Under the pieces are notes generated by a model. That model ran no database searches. It saw only the letters and a program-made list of their open reading frames with translations, and was not told the origin of the DNA. Positions 25,762 to 34,709 of a stretch of 58,297 nucleotides of DNA are shown here, in pieces. The position numbers were made by a program, and so were the translations under genes. This stretch comes from an uncultured Bacilli bacterium (GTDB taxonomy: Bacteria; Bacillota_I; Bacilli_A; RF39; UBA660). Position 1 is the stretch's first letter, and the number at the start of each line of letters is the position of its first letter. The stretch spans positions 1-58,297 of the forward strand of contig CANRPT010000003.1 of NCBI GenBank assembly GCA_947632565.1, written 5' to 3'.

Positions 25762-26964
25762 ATGAAAAAACTTATACAAATTAATTCTGTGTGTAATGGA
25801 TCTACAGGGAAAATAATGGCTAGTATACAAGATGAAGCTAATAAAAATAATTATGAAACACTTTCAATATACGGAAGAAGAAAAGGGTATAAAAATTTAA
25901 AATGTATTAAAGTTGGAGGATTATTATCTTTTTTTGACCATATTTTCTTAACAGCTCTTTTTGATTTGCATGGTTTAGGTTCTTATTTTAAAACTAAAAA
26001 AATGGTAAAAATTTTAAGGAAAGAAAATCCTGATATTATTCATTTACATAACATACATGGTTACTATTTAAATTATCCTGTATTATTTAAATATTTAAAA
26101 AATGAATATAAAGGTAAAATTTTTTGGACTCTCCATGATTGTTGGACTTTTACTGGTCATTGTCCTTTTTTTTCAACAGTTAACTGTAATAAATGGAAAA
26201 CAAAATGTAATCATTGTCCACAAAAATACAACTACCCTATAAGTATTTTACTTGATAATTCCTCTAAAAATTTTTTGGAAAAGAAATCTTATTTTACTGG
26301 TATTAAAAATTTGACTATAATTACTCCATCAAAATGGCTAGAAAAATTAGTTAAACAATCTTTTTTAAAAGAATATAATGTTGAAACAATTAACAATGGA
26401 ATAGATTTAAGTATTTATAAACAAATTAATAATGATTCAATTAAATTAAAATATAATATACCTCAAGATAAAAAGATACTGTTAGGAGTAGCTAATATTT
26501 GGGAGGCAAGAAAAGGATTATGGGATTTTATAGAACTATCTAAAAGAATAAAAGATGATTATCTAATTATATTAGTTGGAGTTACTAAAAAACAAATGAA
26601 AAATTTACCAAATAATATAATTGGAATCAAAAGAACAGATAATCAACAAGATCTTGTAAAATTATATTCGATAGCAGATTTTTTTATAAATCCTACATAT
26701 GAGGATAATTACCCAACTGTAAATTTAGAAGCTCTTGCTTGTAATACTAGAGTGATAACATATGACACAGGAGGCTGTATAGAACAAATTGGTAATAATT
26801 GTGGTTATGTTATAAAAAAAGATTCTAATAAAATTAAAAATGTGGAAAATATTCTAAAAATTATTTATAATGATAATAAGAAAGAATTTAAAGTTGATAT
26901 AAATTTAGATAAAAAAGAAATGGCTAAAAAAATATTAAAATTATATGAGGAGAATGATAAATGA
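25762..26964 (+). CDS. Glycosyltransferase family 4
   Basis: A 400-residue GT-B enzyme resembling WcaC-type GT4 proteins. It opens with IQINSVCNGSTGKIMASI, has DIIHLHNIHGYYLN and WTLHDCWTFTGHCPFF in the N-domain, and the C-domain Ex7E motif in PTYEDNYPTVNLEALAC. Its TGA stop overlaps the ATG of the next gene (ATGA), so the two are translationally coupled. Codons are notably richer in A and T than in genes outside the locus. Confidence 0.88.
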   Translation: MKKLIQINSVCNGSTGKIMASIQDEANKNNYETLSIYGRRKGYKNLKCIKVGGLLSFFDHIFLTALFDLHGLGSYFKTKKMVKILRKENPDIIHLHNIHGYYLNYPVLFKYLKNEYKGKIFWTLHDCWTFTGHCPFFSTVNCNKWKTKCNHCPQKYNYPISILLDNSSKNFLEKKSYFTGIKNLTIITPSKWLEKLVKQSFLKEYNVETINNGIDLSIYKQINNDSIKLKYNIPQDKKILLGVANIWEARKGLWDFIELSKRIKDDYLIILVGVTKKQMKNLPNNIIGIKRTDNQQDLVKLYSIADFFINPTYEDNYPTVNLEALACNTRVITYDTGGCIEQIGNNCGYVIKKDSNKIKNVENILKIIYNDNKKEFKVDINLDKKEMAKKILKLYEENDK

Positions 26965-27935
26965 AAAAAATGTGTATATTTGATACTGCAACTGGCAGTA
27001 TGAATATTGGTGACCAAATAATTATGAATGCATTTGAAAAAGAAATGCAAGATATAATTAATCAAAATTTTTGTATAAGAATTTCTACTCATACACCAAT
27101 TTGCCATTTTTATCAAGACTTATCAATAAATCCTATGATAAATTATTTACAAAATTGTGATTTCAAATTTATAGCAGGCACTAATATATTATTAAAAAAT
27201 ATGATGCTTCCTTTAACTCAATGGAATATTAATTCTTTTAATTGTAAAGGATATAAAAATGTAATATTAGTAGGATGTGGTTTAAATTCTAATAGTAAAA
27301 AAACAAATTTATACACTAAGAGATTATATAAAAGAATATTATCCAAAGAATATACTCATTCAGTAAGAGATGAAGAAACAAAAATATTTCTAGAAAGTTT
27401 AGGGTTTAAGGCTATAAATACTGGGTGCCCTACTATTTGGTCTATTACACCTGATATGTGCAAAAAAATTCCTACAAAAAAATCTAAAAACGTTATTTTT
27501 ACCTTAACTGATTATGCTAAAGATAAAGAACAAGATCAAAAACTTATAAATATATTAATTAAAGAATATAAAAAAGTGTACTTTTTTCCTCAAGGAGCAA
27601 ATGACGAAGAATATTTAAATGAATTTAGTAACAGAAAAGATATAATAATTCTAAAACCAAATTTACAAAGTTTTTCTGATGCGCTTTTAAACAATAATTG
27701 TGATTATGTTGGAACAAGATTACATGCCGGAATTTTTGCAATTAATCATCAAGTTAGATCAATTATAATTATTGTAGATAATCGTGCTCGTGATATGAGT
27801 AAAAGTTATAATTTCAATTGTATAGAAAGAAAATCTTTAGACAATTTAAGCACTCTTATAAATAGTAAATTTGACACATCTATTAATATTAATAAACAAA
27901 ATATTGAAATATTTAAAAATCAATTCAGGAAGTGA
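26961..27935 (+). CDS. Polysaccharide pyruvyl transferase family protein
   Basis: A 324-residue protein of the CsaB/WcaK-like pyruvyltransferase family. The N-terminal TGSMNIGDQIIMNAFEKEM and the C-terminal YVGTRLHAGIFAINHQVRSIIIIVD match the two conserved blocks. The family adds ketal-linked pyruvate from phosphoenolpyruvate to sugars, or acts as a related transferase. Fourth nucleotide overlap with the GT4 gene before it and 6 bp to the flippase after it. Confidence 0.85.
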   Translation: MKKMCIFDTATGSMNIGDQIIMNAFEKEMQDIINQNFCIRISTHTPICHFYQDLSINPMINYLQNCDFKFIAGTNILLKNMMLPLTQWNINSFNCKGYKNVILVGCGLNSNSKKTNLYTKRLYKRILSKEYTHSVRDEETKIFLESLGFKAINTGCPTIWSITPDMCKKIPTKKSKNVIFTLTDYAKDKEQDQKLINILIKEYKKVYFFPQGANDEEYLNEFSNRKDIIILKPNLQSFSDALLNNNCDYVGTRLHAGIFAINHQVRSIIIIVDNRARDMSKSYNFNCIERKSLDNLSTLINSKFDTSININKQNIEIFKNQFRK

Positions 27936-27941
27936 TTAATT

Positions 27942-29456
27942 ATGAATAATAATTCTCGCATAAAAAACTCACTTATTAATTTAACAGGAGCAATTATTAA
28001 CCAGGTAACATTAATATTACTCACTTTTATATCGAGAACAATTTTTATAAAGGTTTTAGGAGTAGAATATTTAGGATTAAGCGGTTTATATACAAATATT
28101 ATAACCATATTTTCTTTGGCAGAACTAGGATTATCTACTTCAATATTATACTTGTTATATAAACCAGTTGCTGAAAATAATCAAGAAAAATTAAATAGTT
28201 TAATTAAATTTTTTAGTCAAATTTATAAATATATTATAATAGTTATATTGATTGGTTCATTAATTTTAATGCCTTTTTTGCCTTTTATCATAAAAACAAC
28301 CATTTCTTCACAAGAATGTTTAATATACTATCTTTTATTTGTTGTAGATACAGTTTTTTCATACTTATTTATGTATAAAATTTTATTATTAAATGCTGAT
28401 CAACGTAATTATATCGTTACTAATACTAGTACAATTATAATCATTATTAAAAGTATTCTTCAAATTTTTTTATTATTATATTATAAAAGTTATACACTAT
28501 ATTTAATAATCCAAATAATATCAACTCTTTCTAATAATTTAATTTTATCTTTTATTGCAAATAAAAAATATCCATTTCTTAAAGATAAAAGTCAGGAATT
28601 AACAATAACTGAGAAAAAAGAAGTTAAAAAAAATATTGAATCACAATTTATATACAAATTTTCTAATGTTTTATTAAATGGCACTGATTACATATTAATA
28701 TCAATTTTAGTTTCAACTGAATGCGTGGGATATTATTCAAATTACAATGTCATTGTGGCAACAGTAAATACCATAATTACTTTATTATTTACAGCTTTAA
28801 TGGGAAGTCTTGGAAATTTTATAGCTAAAGAAAATAAAGAAAAAATGACTGCAATGTTCAAAATTTTTAATTTTATAGGTAACTATCTTGGAACAATATG
28901 CAGTGTTCTATTATTATTTTTACTTAATGATTTCATTACCTTATGGTTAGGTAACAGTTTTATACTTGATACTAATGTTTTATTAATAATTGTAGGCAAT
29001 TTTTATTTACAAACTGTACTTCAACCTATTAATTCCTTTAGAAACACAACCGGATTATTTAATGAAACAAAATATATTATGCCAGTTGCAGCAGCATTGA
29101 ATATACTTTTATCAATCATTTTTGGATTATGGTGGGGATTATTCGGTATTCTATTTGCATCATTTATTGCAAGATTCGTAACAGTATTTTGGTTTGAACC
29201 AAAAGTATTATTTAAAAAGTTTAAAGATTATAATCTTCAAAAATATTTTTTCAATCAAACTACAGAATTTGTTATACTTATTGTGATAGTTTTTATCATC
29301 AACTTTATATCTAAAAACTTGACATTAACTTGGTTCTATTTCATTTTAAAGGCTTTAATAATCTTCTTAATAGCTAATGTAATAATATTAATTTTAAATT
29401 TTAGAAAAAAAGAGTTTAAAGATTTAACAAATACATTATTTAGAAAGGTGAATTGA
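27942..29456 (+). CDS. Wzx-type polysaccharide flippase
   Basis: A 504-residue membrane protein with about twelve to fourteen helices, of the MOP/Wzx family: NLTGAIINQVTLILLTFISR at the start, VEYLGLSGLYTNIITIFSLAELGLSTSI next, typical of RfbX-like exporters. It moves undecaprenyl-linked repeat units across the membrane. A matching polymerase candidate is at 48598, about 18 kb away. In-frame separation from the gene before it depends on a TGA stop at 27933, showing TGA is not Trp here. Confidence 0.9.
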   Translation: MNNNSRIKNSLINLTGAIINQVTLILLTFISRTIFIKVLGVEYLGLSGLYTNIITIFSLAELGLSTSILYLLYKPVAENNQEKLNSLIKFFSQIYKYIIIVILIGSLILMPFLPFIIKTTISSQECLIYYLLFVVDTVFSYLFMYKILLLNADQRNYIVTNTSTIIIIIKSILQIFLLLYYKSYTLYLIIQIISTLSNNLILSFIANKKYPFLKDKSQELTITEKKEVKKNIESQFIYKFSNVLLNGTDYILISILVSTECVGYYSNYNVIVATVNTIITLLFTALMGSLGNFIAKENKEKMTAMFKIFNFIGNYLGTICSVLLLFLLNDFITLWLGNSFILDTNVLLIIVGNFYLQTVLQPINSFRNTTGLFNETKYIMPVAAALNILLSIIFGLWWGLFGILFASFIARFVTVFWFEPKVLFKKFKDYNLQKYFFNQTTEFVILIVIVFIINFISKNLTLTWFYFILKALIIFLIANVIILILNFRKKEFKDLTNTLFRKVN

Positions 29457-29457
29457 T

Positions 29458-30474
29458 ATGGAAAAGAAAATAATAAAAATTAAATTTGTTGATTTTTGGG
29501 CACATTGGAATAAGGAAAATAATTTTTTAATAAATTGTTTAAAAGAAAAATATAACGTAGAATTCAGTGATAATCCAGATTATATCTTCTTTTCAAATTT
29601 TAATCCAAAATTTGATCATATGAAATATAATAATAGTGTAAAAATATTTTATACTCAAGAAAATATTTGTCCGGATTTTAATTATGCAGATTATGCCATA
29701 GGATTTGATAACATAAATTTCGAAGATCGTTATTTAAATTATCCAATATATTATATTCCTGAAAGATATAAAGATAAATGGGATTTAATGCTTAAAAAAC
29801 ATTTAAATATTAATGAAAGTATGGCGAAACGTGAATTTTGTAGTTTTGTTGTTTCTAATAAAAATGGAGACTTAATTAGAGAAACTTTTTTTTTAAAATT
29901 ATGCGAATATAAAAAAGTTGATTCTGGTGGAAGATATTTAAATAATATTGATAATGATACCCCCCCCCCTAACAAATTTGTAAAAAATAAATTAGAATTT
30001 GATAGTAAGCATAAATTTTCTATATGTTTTGAAAATTCTTCACATCCAGGGTATACTACAGAAAAAATAATTGAAGCTTTTGCTGCTAAAACTATTCCTA
30101 TTTATTGGGGTGACCCAAATATTTGTAAAATGTTTAATCCAAAGTCCTTTATTAATGTTAACGATTTTAAAAAATTAGAAGATGCCATAGAAAAAATTAA
30201 AGAAATTGATAATGATGATACTCTTTACCTAAAATATTTAAAAGAACCAGCATTACTTACTTCAAATAATTACAATCAAAAGCAAAAAGAATTACAACAT
30301 TTTCTTTATAATATTTTTGATCAACCAGTAGATAAAGCTAAACGAAGAAACATGGTCTTTTGGGGTGCTGAATATCATAATAGATATAAAGAAATGAAAA
30401 ATGCTTATCTTTTCCTTTATCCATATTTTTATATAAAACATTTAATAATTAGAGTTTATAAAAAATTTAAATAA
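29458..30474 (+). CDS. GT10 alpha-1,3/4-fucosyltransferase with a poly-C tract
   Basis: A 338-residue GT10 family enzyme that would transfer L-fucose from GDP-fucose. Conserved block: KFSICFENSSHPGYTTEKII at about 183-202, then AAKTIPIYWGDP. Just upstream, at codons for DTPPPN, the gene has ten consecutive C residues (29960-29969), striking in so AT-rich a gene. As written the frame is open. Slippage of one or two C would shift the frame before the catalytic block, so the gene is probably phase-variable, as in Helicobacter GT10 genes. GDP-fucose genes are not in the window. It starts one base after the flippase stop. Confidence 0.88.
   Translation: MEKKIIKIKFVDFWAHWNKENNFLINCLKEKYNVEFSDNPDYIFFSNFNPKFDHMKYNNSVKIFYTQENICPDFNYADYAIGFDNINFEDRYLNYPIYYIPERYKDKWDLMLKKHLNINESMAKREFCSFVVSNKNGDLIRETFFLKLCEYKKVDSGGRYLNNIDNDTPPPNKFVKNKLEFDSKHKFSICFENSSHPGYTTEKIIEAFAAKTIPIYWGDPNICKMFNPKSFINVNDFKKLEDAIEKIKEIDNDDTLYLKYLKEPALLTSNNYNQKQKELQHFLYNIFDQPVDKAKRRNMVFWGAEYHNRYKEMKNAYLFLYPYFYIKHLIIRVYKKFK
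29960..29969 (+). repeat. C10 homopolymer in the GT10 gene
   Basis: Ten C residues in a row inside an AT-rich coding region, encoding Thr-Pro-Pro-Pro. A simple-sequence contingency tract is the most likely explanation; the written length is the ON state. Confidence 0.85.
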
Positions 30475-30482
30475 AAATTTGT

Positions 30483-30527
30483 AAATTAAAAAGTAAGGCA
30501 ATAATATTTTGTCTTACTTTTTAATTT
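30483..30527. terminator. Bidirectional terminator between converging genes
   Basis: AAATTAAAAAGTAAG pairs with CTTACTTTTTAATTT across a short loop, with A/T tracts on both sides. It serves the plus-strand cassette and the minus-strand GT4 gene whose stop (30514) lies in the right arm. Confidence 0.8.
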
Positions 30528-31707
30528 GCTTTTCTAACACTTTAATTAAATCATCAATACACTTTTCTTTTTCAAAATGTTTGGCATAATAATCATAACT
30601 ATTTTTAGACCATGTACTAATTCTTTTTTTATCTTTACTCATTTCTAAAATTAATTTAGCAAGTGTTTCATAATCAAAAGATGAAGTACAAAGTCCACAA
30701 TCAGATTCTAAAATTACATCTTTTACTTCGCCATTTATAGCTCCAACAATTGGTTTTCCCGCCACCATATATGATTGGACTTTGGCAGGTAAAGTATTAT
30801 TTACAACTTCATTATCAACCATAGTTATTAAGAATGCATCAGCTAAATTATAAAATTTAGGCATTTTATCAACAGGAAAATAACCATAAAATTTTACATT
30901 TTTAAGTTTATATTTATTAGCTAAATCTTCACATTTCTTTCTACTTAGTCCATCTCCTACGATATGAAATAATATATTTTTATTATCTTTTAAAAGGTTA
31001 GCAGTTTCGATAATTGTTTCAACACTTTGCGCAGGACCTATATTTCCTGCAAATACTAAATCAAAAACATTATTATTAGTTTTCTTAGTATTTTTATAAT
31101 CATCTTCTGCATAACTTGGTAAATATAAATATTGTTTTTCTTTAGGTAATTTTAGCTCATTTATAAAGTAATTTTTAAATGACTTACTACTACAAGTAAT
31201 TAAATCGGCACTATTATAAGCATTATAACTCCATCTTGTAAGAATTTTATATAGTAGACTTTTTTTAGAAATACCACCTGTGGTAATACTTACTGGCCAT
31301 TGATCTAATACATGAATTACTAAAGGAATATGTTTTAATTTCTTTACTACTCTAGCAGGCCATGTCATAGTTATTGGCGATAATTGATAAACATAAACAA
31401 TATCAAAGTCTTTTTTCATAAAAAAAGCTTTAATACTACTTGATATAGCAAAAGACATATAATTTATAATCATTTTTAAAGTAGATAATCCCCTACCAAA
31501 TAAGAAGCATCTTCTTACTTTAACTCCGTTTATTACTTCTTTTCTTTTCTTGAACCATTTATATCCTTTTAAAACTTTTCCATTAGGGTAATTTGGTAAG
31601 CCCGTTAAGACTGTAACATCATGGCCTCTTTTAACAAGTTCAAAACAAATATCATTAATTCTAAAATTTTCAGGATAAAAATGTTGGCATACTACTAAGA
31701 TTTTCAT
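30514..31707 (-). CDS. WbuB-like glycosyltransferase family 4
   Basis: A 397-residue GT4 enzyme. VVCQHFYPENFRINDICFEL, then TVLTGLPNYPNGKV and HVLDQWPVSITTGG are typical of the WbuB group, which includes L-fucosamine transferases; the nearby capEFG genes would supply UDP-L-FucNAc, so that donor is plausible. The C-domain carries the donor-binding segments VFAGNIGPAQSVETII and ALITMVDNEVVNNTLPAKVQSYMVAGKPIVG. AAGGAGAG precedes the ATG. Last gene of the minus-strand array starting at 40396. Confidence 0.87.
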   Translation of the reverse strand: MKILVVCQHFYPENFRINDICFELVKRGHDVTVLTGLPNYPNGKVLKGYKWFKKRKEVINGVKVRRCFLFGRGLSTLKMIINYMSFAISSSIKAFFMKKDFDIVYVYQLSPITMTWPARVVKKLKHIPLVIHVLDQWPVSITTGGISKKSLLYKILTRWSYNAYNSADLITCSSKSFKNYFINELKLPKEKQYLYLPSYAEDDYKNTKKTNNNVFDLVFAGNIGPAQSVETIIETANLLKDNKNILFHIVGDGLSRKKCEDLANKYKLKNVKFYGYFPVDKMPKFYNLADAFLITMVDNEVVNNTLPAKVQSYMVAGKPIVGAINGEVKDVILESDCGLCTSSFDYETLAKLILEMSKDKKRISTWSKNSYDYYAKHFEKEKCIDDLIKVLEKQIKK

Positions 31708-31739
31708 ATACTCTCCTTAATAATTATTAAAATACATCT

Positions 31740-32078
31740 CTATTTCTTGATTTTTTGTTTTATAATACTTATTTCTTGAATCAAATTTTTGATTTGTTCT
31801 TTTTGAATAGAAACTATTATGGTTAAAGAAATTGTAATTATGAATAATCCACCTATCATTATAGCAAAAATCATATTAGATGCTACTTGGATTCCGAAAA
31901 AATTAGTAATTGGTCCTAGTAAATTTGGAAATAAAGTTAAAATTGCTAATATTAAACATATAAAATACCATATTATAGAATATTTAATGCTTATTTTGTT
32001 CTTTTTGACAAACAAAGTTATTACAACTGATATTAAAATTATGAAAACAAGTGACAATATTTTTAAATTATTTGACAT
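31740..32078 (-). CDS. DUF2304 small membrane protein
   Basis: A 112-residue protein with three membrane helices and a short Lys-rich C-terminal coiled tail (IVSIQKEQIKNLIQEISIIKQ). It matches DUF2304, a family commonly encoded beside DPM-like GT2 transferases; the gene overlaps the GT2 gene upstream by 11 bp. It may be a membrane partner of that enzyme. Function not established. Confidence 0.82.
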   Translation of the reverse strand: MSNNLKILSLVFIILISVVITLFVKKNKISIKYSIIWYFICLILAILTLFPNLLGPITNFFGIQVASNMIFAIMIGGLFIITISLTIIVSIQKEQIKNLIQEISIIKQKIKK

Positions 32079-32808
32079 TTTTATACCTCTTAATACTTTC
32101 TATAAATATTGATAAAGAAACATTTATCATATAATAAATATTTTTCCAAGTATGGATAGATGATTTTCCTCCTGCCCTTTCATTCATTACTACAGAAACT
32201 TCTTTAACGCCATACCCTTTTTTCAATATAGGAACATAAGATATTGGTTCAGGATATTCAATGGGGTATTGATTAGCAAACATTTTTATAATATTTTTAT
32301 TTACAGCTCTAAATCCTGATGTTGGATCGTATATTTTTTTTCTAGTAAAAAGTTTTATTAAACTAGATATTAATTTAATACCTATTCTTCTTGTTTTTGA
32401 AGATTTAAACCCCTTTTGATTAGGTAAAACAAACCTTGATCCAACACATATGTCACATTCCCTAGATAACACAGGCTCTACAATCTCTTTTACATACTCA
32501 ATATTATGTTGCCCATCACCATCAAATTGAACAGCAATATCATAGTTATTTTCATAAGCATATTGATACCCTGTTTGAACAGCTCCGCCAATGCCTAAAT
32601 TTTCTATTAAATTAATATGAGGTATATTGTTGCTTTCTAATATATATTTTGTATTATCTGTCGACCCATCATTTATAACAATTACATCATAATCAGTATG
32701 AAATTTTTTATTGTAATTCATAATACTTAAATAGGTATCTAGAATATTAGTTTCTTCATTATAAGCAGGTATAATAATTAAAATCTTATTCTTATTATTT
32801 TTTAACAT
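32068..32808 (-). CDS. DPM1-like glycosyltransferase (GT2)
   Basis: A 246-residue GT2 enzyme without C-terminal membrane helices: ILIIIPAYNEETNILDTY, VINDGSTDNT, the metal site QFDGDGQHN near 93-101, and DPTSGFRAVNKNII. This is the short polyprenyl-phosphate sugar synthase type (DPM1-like). It probably relies on the DUF2304 protein, whose gene overlaps its 3' end, for membrane attachment. Confidence 0.88.
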   Translation of the reverse strand: MLKNNKNKILIIIPAYNEETNILDTYLSIMNYNKKFHTDYDVIVINDGSTDNTKYILESNNIPHINLIENLGIGGAVQTGYQYAYENNYDIAVQFDGDGQHNIEYVKEIVEPVLSRECDICVGSRFVLPNQKGFKSSKTRRIGIKLISSLIKLFTRKKIYDPTSGFRAVNKNIIKMFANQYPIEYPEPISYVPILKKGYGVKEVSVVMNERAGGKSSIHTWKNIYYMINVSLSIFIESIKRYKNVK

Positions 32809-32902
32809 AAAACATCTAACCTTCTATAAAAATTATAACAGATAATGATAGAAATAGAAATATTTTTGGATATAAAAAGACCTAAATCGCTAAATTTCAT
32901 TT

Positions 32903-32960
32903 GGTTCTATAATAAATAGTGTTGGTGAATGAAATCACTAACACTATTTATTATAGAACC
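32903..32960. repeat. Near-perfect 26-bp inverted repeat in an intergenic region
   Basis: The arms 32903-32928 and 32935-32960 match at 25 of 26 positions around a 6-nt loop, starting GGTTCTATAATAAATAGTG. No T tract follows closely, so it is not a standard intrinsic terminator. It lies between the stop at 32973 and the start at 32808. It could stabilise or attenuate the transcript, or be a small mobile remnant. Confidence 0.7.
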
Positions 32961-32972
32961 TATTTATTTGCA

Positions 32973-34694
32973 CTATTTATTGCATAAACAATATCTTTTA
33001 CTTTTATCCATAAATGATATTATAACACATAAAAGCATTAAGGGGTAAACTGGATAAATATATCTATCAATTATAGCACTTGTTATACAGTAAAAAAATA
33101 TATGACCAAAAGACATCCCACTTAATAACGAAATTGTAAAATACGATAAATTATCTCTATGTTTTATAAACATAATAAAGCTATATATAAATATTGGTAA
33201 TGTAAATAATAATATAATTTTATATGTGATTTCAGACCAATCTTCAAAAATTTGCATTATTGAAACCATTGTAGAATTAGTAGATGTCTTTGTTTCAAAG
33301 TTTTTCATATTATCCATTTCAGCTAAATGTTCACTATTATTATAATCTACCCAATCAGGAGCATAGATCCACCAACAATTATCATAGTTATAATTGAATA
33401 CATAATATCCTAACGCAATATTTTCTCTAACAATATTTGAATCTAATTTACCAGTTGTGATATATCTTTCTGTATTTGTTGTATATAAATTAATTAATGA
33501 CATATAACTCTTATAATAAGAATCTAACACTAGTAAAGGATGTTTTACTACTGACTTAGCTACAAACTTCAAACTTTCGCCAATACTTATTTGCGGAGCA
33601 TTTTGCACAATTACTTGAGTTTCAATCTTTTTCATTGATAAATCATATACTTCATAGAATCTTAAATAACTGCACCAATTTTCATTAGAATTTTTTAATT
33701 GATTAATTTTATCTCTTGTCTTTTCATTAATTGCAACTGTGCTAATAAATTCATTATTACAGTATTCATCTTTAAGAAGTGGTTTATAATGGTATAAATA
33801 TCCTATTAATCCTGTTGATATATAGCCAGAATTTATATTATAAACTTTTTGATGACCTTGCCATTTCAAAAAACCATCCCATAAAAATACACCACCAATA
33901 GTTGCAACAATACATAATATAAAAACTATAAATTTTTCTATAAATACTCTTTTATTTTTATAATAAATTCCACTTAATATACTAGTACCTAAAAGTGCAA
34001 CCCAAATTGCAGGAGCATAGGGTTGTTTTATAAACCAAGTATATACCCCTAAAAAAATTAAAATTAAAGAATATATAATAAATCTTTTTTTATTTTTTGA
34101 ATAAGTAATATTATTCCATTTTAAACATAAAAAGGCAACTAACATATAGAAAAATGGCATTATAGCTTCAGTTAATAAAGTATGAGAATAACCTAAAATT
34201 AATGGATTGGGAAGAAAGAATATTAAAAACATTATCCAGTATGGAACTTGACGTTGCTCCAAATTATTATCTTTTATTAATAAACGTATAATTTTAATAC
34301 CAAAATATAACATTAAAAGATAAAAAATAAAAAAACCTATTAATAACCCCATTACAGATTCACCAAATATACTAGTAATAATGAATAAAATAACCGGAAA
34401 TCCAAATCCACGAATAATTCTCCAATTTTCAAATCCTAAATCGCCTTGAAAAAAATCTAAATATCTATAATAAGCTGAACCATCAGGAGTTACTAATAAA
34501 GAAAATTGAAAAAAAGTATAAGTTATCAAACCAATTATAGATAAAATCATAATATAAATACATATTTTTTTTAATGTTAAATTACTGATGAAATTTTTCA
34601 ATGTTTTTTTAGTTTTATTACATAATTTTGTAAAATAATCTTTCATATTTATCTGATTATTTTTTTTATTAGTTACTTTTTTTGTTTTACTCAT
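32973..34694 (-). CDS. Polytopic GT-C-like membrane protein
   Basis: A 573-residue protein. A Lys/Asn-rich cytosolic N-terminus is followed by about ten membrane helices, with a long extracellular loop (about 285-460) and a final set of helices. The first outer loop reads LVTPDGSAYYRYLDFFQGD, an acidic D-bearing loop like that of GT-C transferases. No specific family recognised. Position among glycosyltransferases supports a role in glycan assembly or decoration. Confidence 0.65.
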   Translation of the reverse strand: MSKTKKVTNKKNNQINMKDYFTKLCNKTKKTLKNFISNLTLKKICIYIMILSIIGLITYTFFQFSLLVTPDGSAYYRYLDFFQGDLGFENWRIIRGFGFPVILFIITSIFGESVMGLLIGFFIFYLLMLYFGIKIIRLLIKDNNLEQRQVPYWIMFLIFFLPNPLILGYSHTLLTEAIMPFFYMLVAFLCLKWNNITYSKNKKRFIIYSLILIFLGVYTWFIKQPYAPAIWVALLGTSILSGIYYKNKRVFIEKFIVFILCIVATIGGVFLWDGFLKWQGHQKVYNINSGYISTGLIGYLYHYKPLLKDEYCNNEFISTVAINEKTRDKINQLKNSNENWCSYLRFYEVYDLSMKKIETQVIVQNAPQISIGESLKFVAKSVVKHPLLVLDSYYKSYMSLINLYTTNTERYITTGKLDSNIVRENIALGYYVFNYNYDNCWWIYAPDWVDYNNSEHLAEMDNMKNFETKTSTNSTMVSIMQIFEDWSEITYKIILLFTLPIFIYSFIMFIKHRDNLSYFTISLLSGMSFGHIFFYCITSAIIDRYIYPVYPLMLLCVIISFMDKSKRYCLCNK

Positions 34695-34709
34695 AAAATT
34701 ACCTCATTT

